Part shown: positions 6,154 to 7,752 of the stretch, piece by piece
How the letters are laid out: each line of letters starts with the position of its first letter
How positions within the stretch are numbered: position 1 is the stretch's first letter
Source: Nitrospirota bacterium
GTDB taxonomy: Bacteria > Nitrospirota > Nitrospiria > Nitrospirales > Nitrospiraceae
Direction: 5' to 3'
Length of the DNA: 7,752 bases
NCBI GenBank assembly: GCA_016201805.1
Contig: JACQCB010000171.1
Coordinates: 1-7,752, forward strand
Notes under the pieces: generated by a model
Databases searched by the model: none
What the model was told of the DNA's origin: nothing
The model's input: the letters and a program-made list of their open reading frames with translations, nothing else
Program-made: the position numbers and the translations under genes

Positions 6154-6249
6154 CGTGATGTGTGACGAGTGAGAAGTGGCGGGGCGGGGATCGGGGAAGC
6201 ATCCGCCGGTAGGTTCCCGCCGATCACCTGGCACTCGTCACTTGTCACG
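6154..6249 (+). repeat. Opposed heptamer arrays forming a long imperfect hairpin
   Basis: Four heptamers of pattern NGTGANG run on the + strand at 6154-6181 (first unit CGTGATG). Three run on the - strand at 6229-6249 (the unit at 6243-6249 reads CGTGACA). The outer arms 6154-6171 and 6232-6249 pair at 15 of 18 positions, plus two G-U wobbles in the + strand RNA. An inner stem GATCGG (6189-6194) with CCGATC (6220-6225) continues into GGAA/TTCC-type pairing, with a loop of about 15 bases near 6199-6213. About 17 left-arm bases (6172-6188), against six on the right, form an asymmetric bulge. No open reading frame with a plausible start is explained by it. It could be an intergenic repeat, a processing signal or a structured RNA. 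Confidence 0.6.
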
Positions 6250-6254
6250 TTTTG

Positions 6255-6279
6255 AGAGCTGCCACGCGCAGCTTTTTTT
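6255..6279 (+). terminator. Rho-independent terminator after tRNA-Pro
   Basis: AGCTGC at 6257-6262 pairs perfectly with GCAGCT at 6268-6273 across a 5-base loop. A run of seven T bases (6273-6279) follows. Outer bases A6255 and G6256 can extend the stem into the T-run. It likely ends the ihfA-merR-tRNA-Pro transcript. Only 25 bases separate it from the surE start. Confidence 0.8.
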
Positions 6280-6304
6280 GTTTCCGATGCGTGACGGCCC
6301 TTGC

Positions 6305-7174
6305 ATGAACATTCTGGTCACCAATGACGACGGCATTGCCTCGCCTGGACTCCATGCGTTGGCTGCCGCGCTCCGCCGGTTGGGGGACGTATGGGTGGTC
6401 GCTCCGGATCGTGAACGGACCGCGGTCGGCCATGCCTTGACGCTCCACAAACCGCTCCGGATCAACCGTCTGGACAAGCGGGTCTTCTCGGTCAATGGGA
6501 CGCCGAGCGATTGCGTGAATCTGGCCATCAAAAAGGTCTTGCGCGGGATGCCCGCCCTGATTGTGTCGGGCATCAACCGGGGCGTGAACCTCGGGGACGA
6601 CGTGACGTATTCGGGGACCGTCTCGGCTGCGCTGGAGGGGACGATCCTGGGCGTGCCCTCGATTGCGGTTTCGCAGGAGGCGCGACGGAACGGCCAGGCC
6701 TTCCAATTCGGGGTGGCCGCTGCCTATGCCGTGCGCGTGGGCAGAGCGGTGCTCCGCTTTGGGTTGCCGGCGGAGACCCTGTTGAACGTGAACGTGCCGG
6801 ATCGCCCACGGGCGTCCATTGCCGGCGTCAAGGTCACCTGTTTGAGCCGCCGCCGGTTCGAGGATCCGATCGTCGAAAAGGTGGACCCCCACGGGCGGAA
6901 GTATTATTGGATCGCGGGCACCCGCGTGTCGTGGGAGCGGCGAAAGGACGCCGACCATGAAGCCCTGCGGCGCGGGATGGTGTCGGTCACGCCCATCCAT
7001 CTCGACATCACGCACTATGGTGCGCTGGAGCAGATCCGTCAATGGGAGCCGATGCTCCGGAGCGGGAGGATGCCACGCAGGGGACGTCCCGTGCGTACGT
7101 CCGGCGGGAGCCGGCGATCCTCTATCCTCGGCGTCCAATCCAGCCCGACGAAACGGAGCGCCGCAAAGCCATAA
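6305..7174 (+). CDS. surE: 5'/3'-nucleotidase SurE
   Basis: Metal-dependent phosphatase that removes phosphate from nucleoside monophosphates, linked in many bacteria to stationary-phase survival. The 289 residues begin with the family start MNILVTNDDG; D8 and D9 are metal ligands. The loop APDRERTAVGHALT has Thr at position 39, where the family metal ligand is Ser39. SGINRGVN places N95 at the expected fourth ligand. TYSGTVSAALEG (101-112) is the typical following motif. The body matches the usual 250-260 residues. The last 35 or so (RSGRMPRRGRP onward) are a basic, Ser/Arg-rich tail not typical of the family. Longer reading from 6176 or 6287 is rejected because it would run through or abut the terminator and lacks a ribosome binding site; 6305 itself has no strong Shine-Dalgarno. 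cysS starts 15 bases downstream. Confidence 0.94.
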   Translation: MNILVTNDDGIASPGLHALAAALRRLGDVWVVAPDRERTAVGHALTLHKPLRINRLDKRVFSVNGTPSDCVNLAIKKVLRGMPALIVSGINRGVNLGDDVTYSGTVSAALEGTILGVPSIAVSQEARRNGQAFQFGVAAAYAVRVGRAVLRFGLPAETLLNVNVPDRPRASIAGVKVTCLSRRRFEDPIVEKVDPHGRKYYWIAGTRVSWERRKDADHEALRRGMVSVTPIHLDITHYGALEQIRQWEPMLRSGRMPRRGRPVRTSGGSRRSSILGVQSSPTKRSAAKP

Positions 7175-7189
7175 CGCAGTTGGGTCGCC

Positions 7190-7752
7190 ATGCTGAAGAT
7201 CCACAATACCCTTACCGGCCGCAAAGACCTCTTCGAGCCCTTGGTGCCGGGGACCGTGCGGATGTACGTCTGCGGCGTGACGGTCTACGACGAATGCCAT
7301 ATCGGTCATGCCCGAAGCGCGCTCGTCTTCGACGTGGTTCGGCGCTATCTCGAGTACAGCGGATTCTCCGTCACCTTCGTGAAAAACTTCACGGATGTGG
7401 ACGACAAGATCATCAAGCGAGCCAATGAACTCGGCAAGCCCTGGCAGACCATCACGGCGACGTACATCGACGCCTATTACCGCGATATGGGGCGGCTCGG
7501 CATCAAGCCGGCGACGGTGGAGCCGAAAGCCACGGAACACATGGCGGAGATTATCGGGCTGGTCCAAGCGCTGATGGCAAAAGGCGCGGCCTATCAGGTG
7601 AACGGGGACGTGTATTTTCAGGTCGAGCGGTACGGAGCGTATGGCCGGCTTTCGAAACGAAAGCTGGACGACATGCAGGCCGGTGCCCGCGTCGAGGTGG
7701 ATGAGCGCAAGCGGCACCCCATGGATTTTGCCCTTTGGAAGAGCGCGAAGCC
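7190..7752 (+). CDS. cysS: Cysteinyl-tRNA synthetase, 3' end beyond window
   Basis: Class I aminoacyl-tRNA synthetase that charges tRNA-Cys with cysteine. The window holds the first 187 codons of a protein usually about 460-490 residues long. Seen: MYVCGVTVYD (25-34) with C28 as the first zinc ligand, and HIGH at 37-40, the class I ATP-binding signature, within CHIGHARSALVFDVVRRYL. KNFTDVDDKIIKRA lies near 65-78, followed by the region ending in HPMDFALWKSAK. The KMSKS loop and the remaining zinc ligands lie past the edge. The ATG is 15 bases after the surE stop, so the two are likely co-transcribed, though the ribosome binding site is weak. The frame stays open to the last base. Confidence 0.96.
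   Translation, partial: MLKIHNTLTGRKDLFEPLVPGTVRMYVCGVTVYDECHIGHARSALVFDVVRRYLEYSGFSVTFVKNFTDVDDKIIKRANELGKPWQTITATYIDAYYRDMGRLGIKPATVEPKATEHMAEIIGLVQALMAKGAAYQVNGDVYFQVERYGAYGRLSKRKLDDMQAGARVEVDERKRHPMDFALWKSAK

Noticed and set aside
5606..6248. Minus-strand frames reading SGRRDLNPRPLAPQ and GAAGFEPTTSRTPS
   Set aside because: These peptides are the antisense translations of the tRNA-Pro gene, a well-known class of spurious database proteins.
6245..7717. A 490-codon minus-strand open frame antisense to surE and cysS
   Set aside because: Mirrors well-conserved genes on the + strand and has low-complexity His/Arg/Pro-rich composition.

Overview
This is a dense, high-GC bacterial stretch with every gene on the + strand, short intergenic gaps and no mobile elements. 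The gene content is threonine synthase, an ApgM-type protein, aspartate kinase, citramalate synthase, an IHF-alpha-like protein, a short MerR regulator, tRNA-Pro, SurE and CysS. Together with the sequence style this suggests a free-living autotroph-type bacterium of the Nitrospirota, possibly Nitrospira. That assignment rests on recollection of similar gene orders, was not checked by any search, and is only moderately confident.

Bases 1-5188 form an amino-acid biosynthesis block: thrC (5' end cut by the window), an apgM-family gene, lysC and cimA. Gaps are 23, 6 and 43 bases, so one operon is likely. LysC makes aspartyl phosphate at the entry to the aspartate family, and ThrC makes threonine from O-phosphohomoserine. 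No classical homoserine kinase (GHMP-type ThrB) is visible. The ApgM-like gene sits where thrB would be expected and has lost most of the residues that bind metal in phosphoglycerate mutases. It is therefore the most interesting gene here: either a divergent homoserine kinase or a pseudoenzyme. CimA opens a threonine-independent route to isoleucine through citramalate.

Bases 5189-6142 form a second unit. A sigma70-like promoter and an 8-bp inverted repeat precede an IHF-alpha-like gene (ihfA/himA), a 116-residue MerR-type regulator without an effector domain, and tRNA-Pro(GGG) with encoded CCA.

Bases 6143-6304 are non-coding but structured. Two opposed arrays of a degenerate heptamer (consensus NGTGANG) fold into a long imperfect hairpin, followed directly by a Rho-independent terminator that ends 25 bases before surE. 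A related four-unit heptamer array supplies the stop codon of lysC and fills most of the lysC-cimA gap, so this looks like a dispersed intergenic repeat family.

Bases 6305-7752 carry surE (Ser39 replaced by Thr, basic C-terminal tail) and the first 187 codons of cysS, which runs off the window. No gap longer than about 165 bases lacks an annotated gene.
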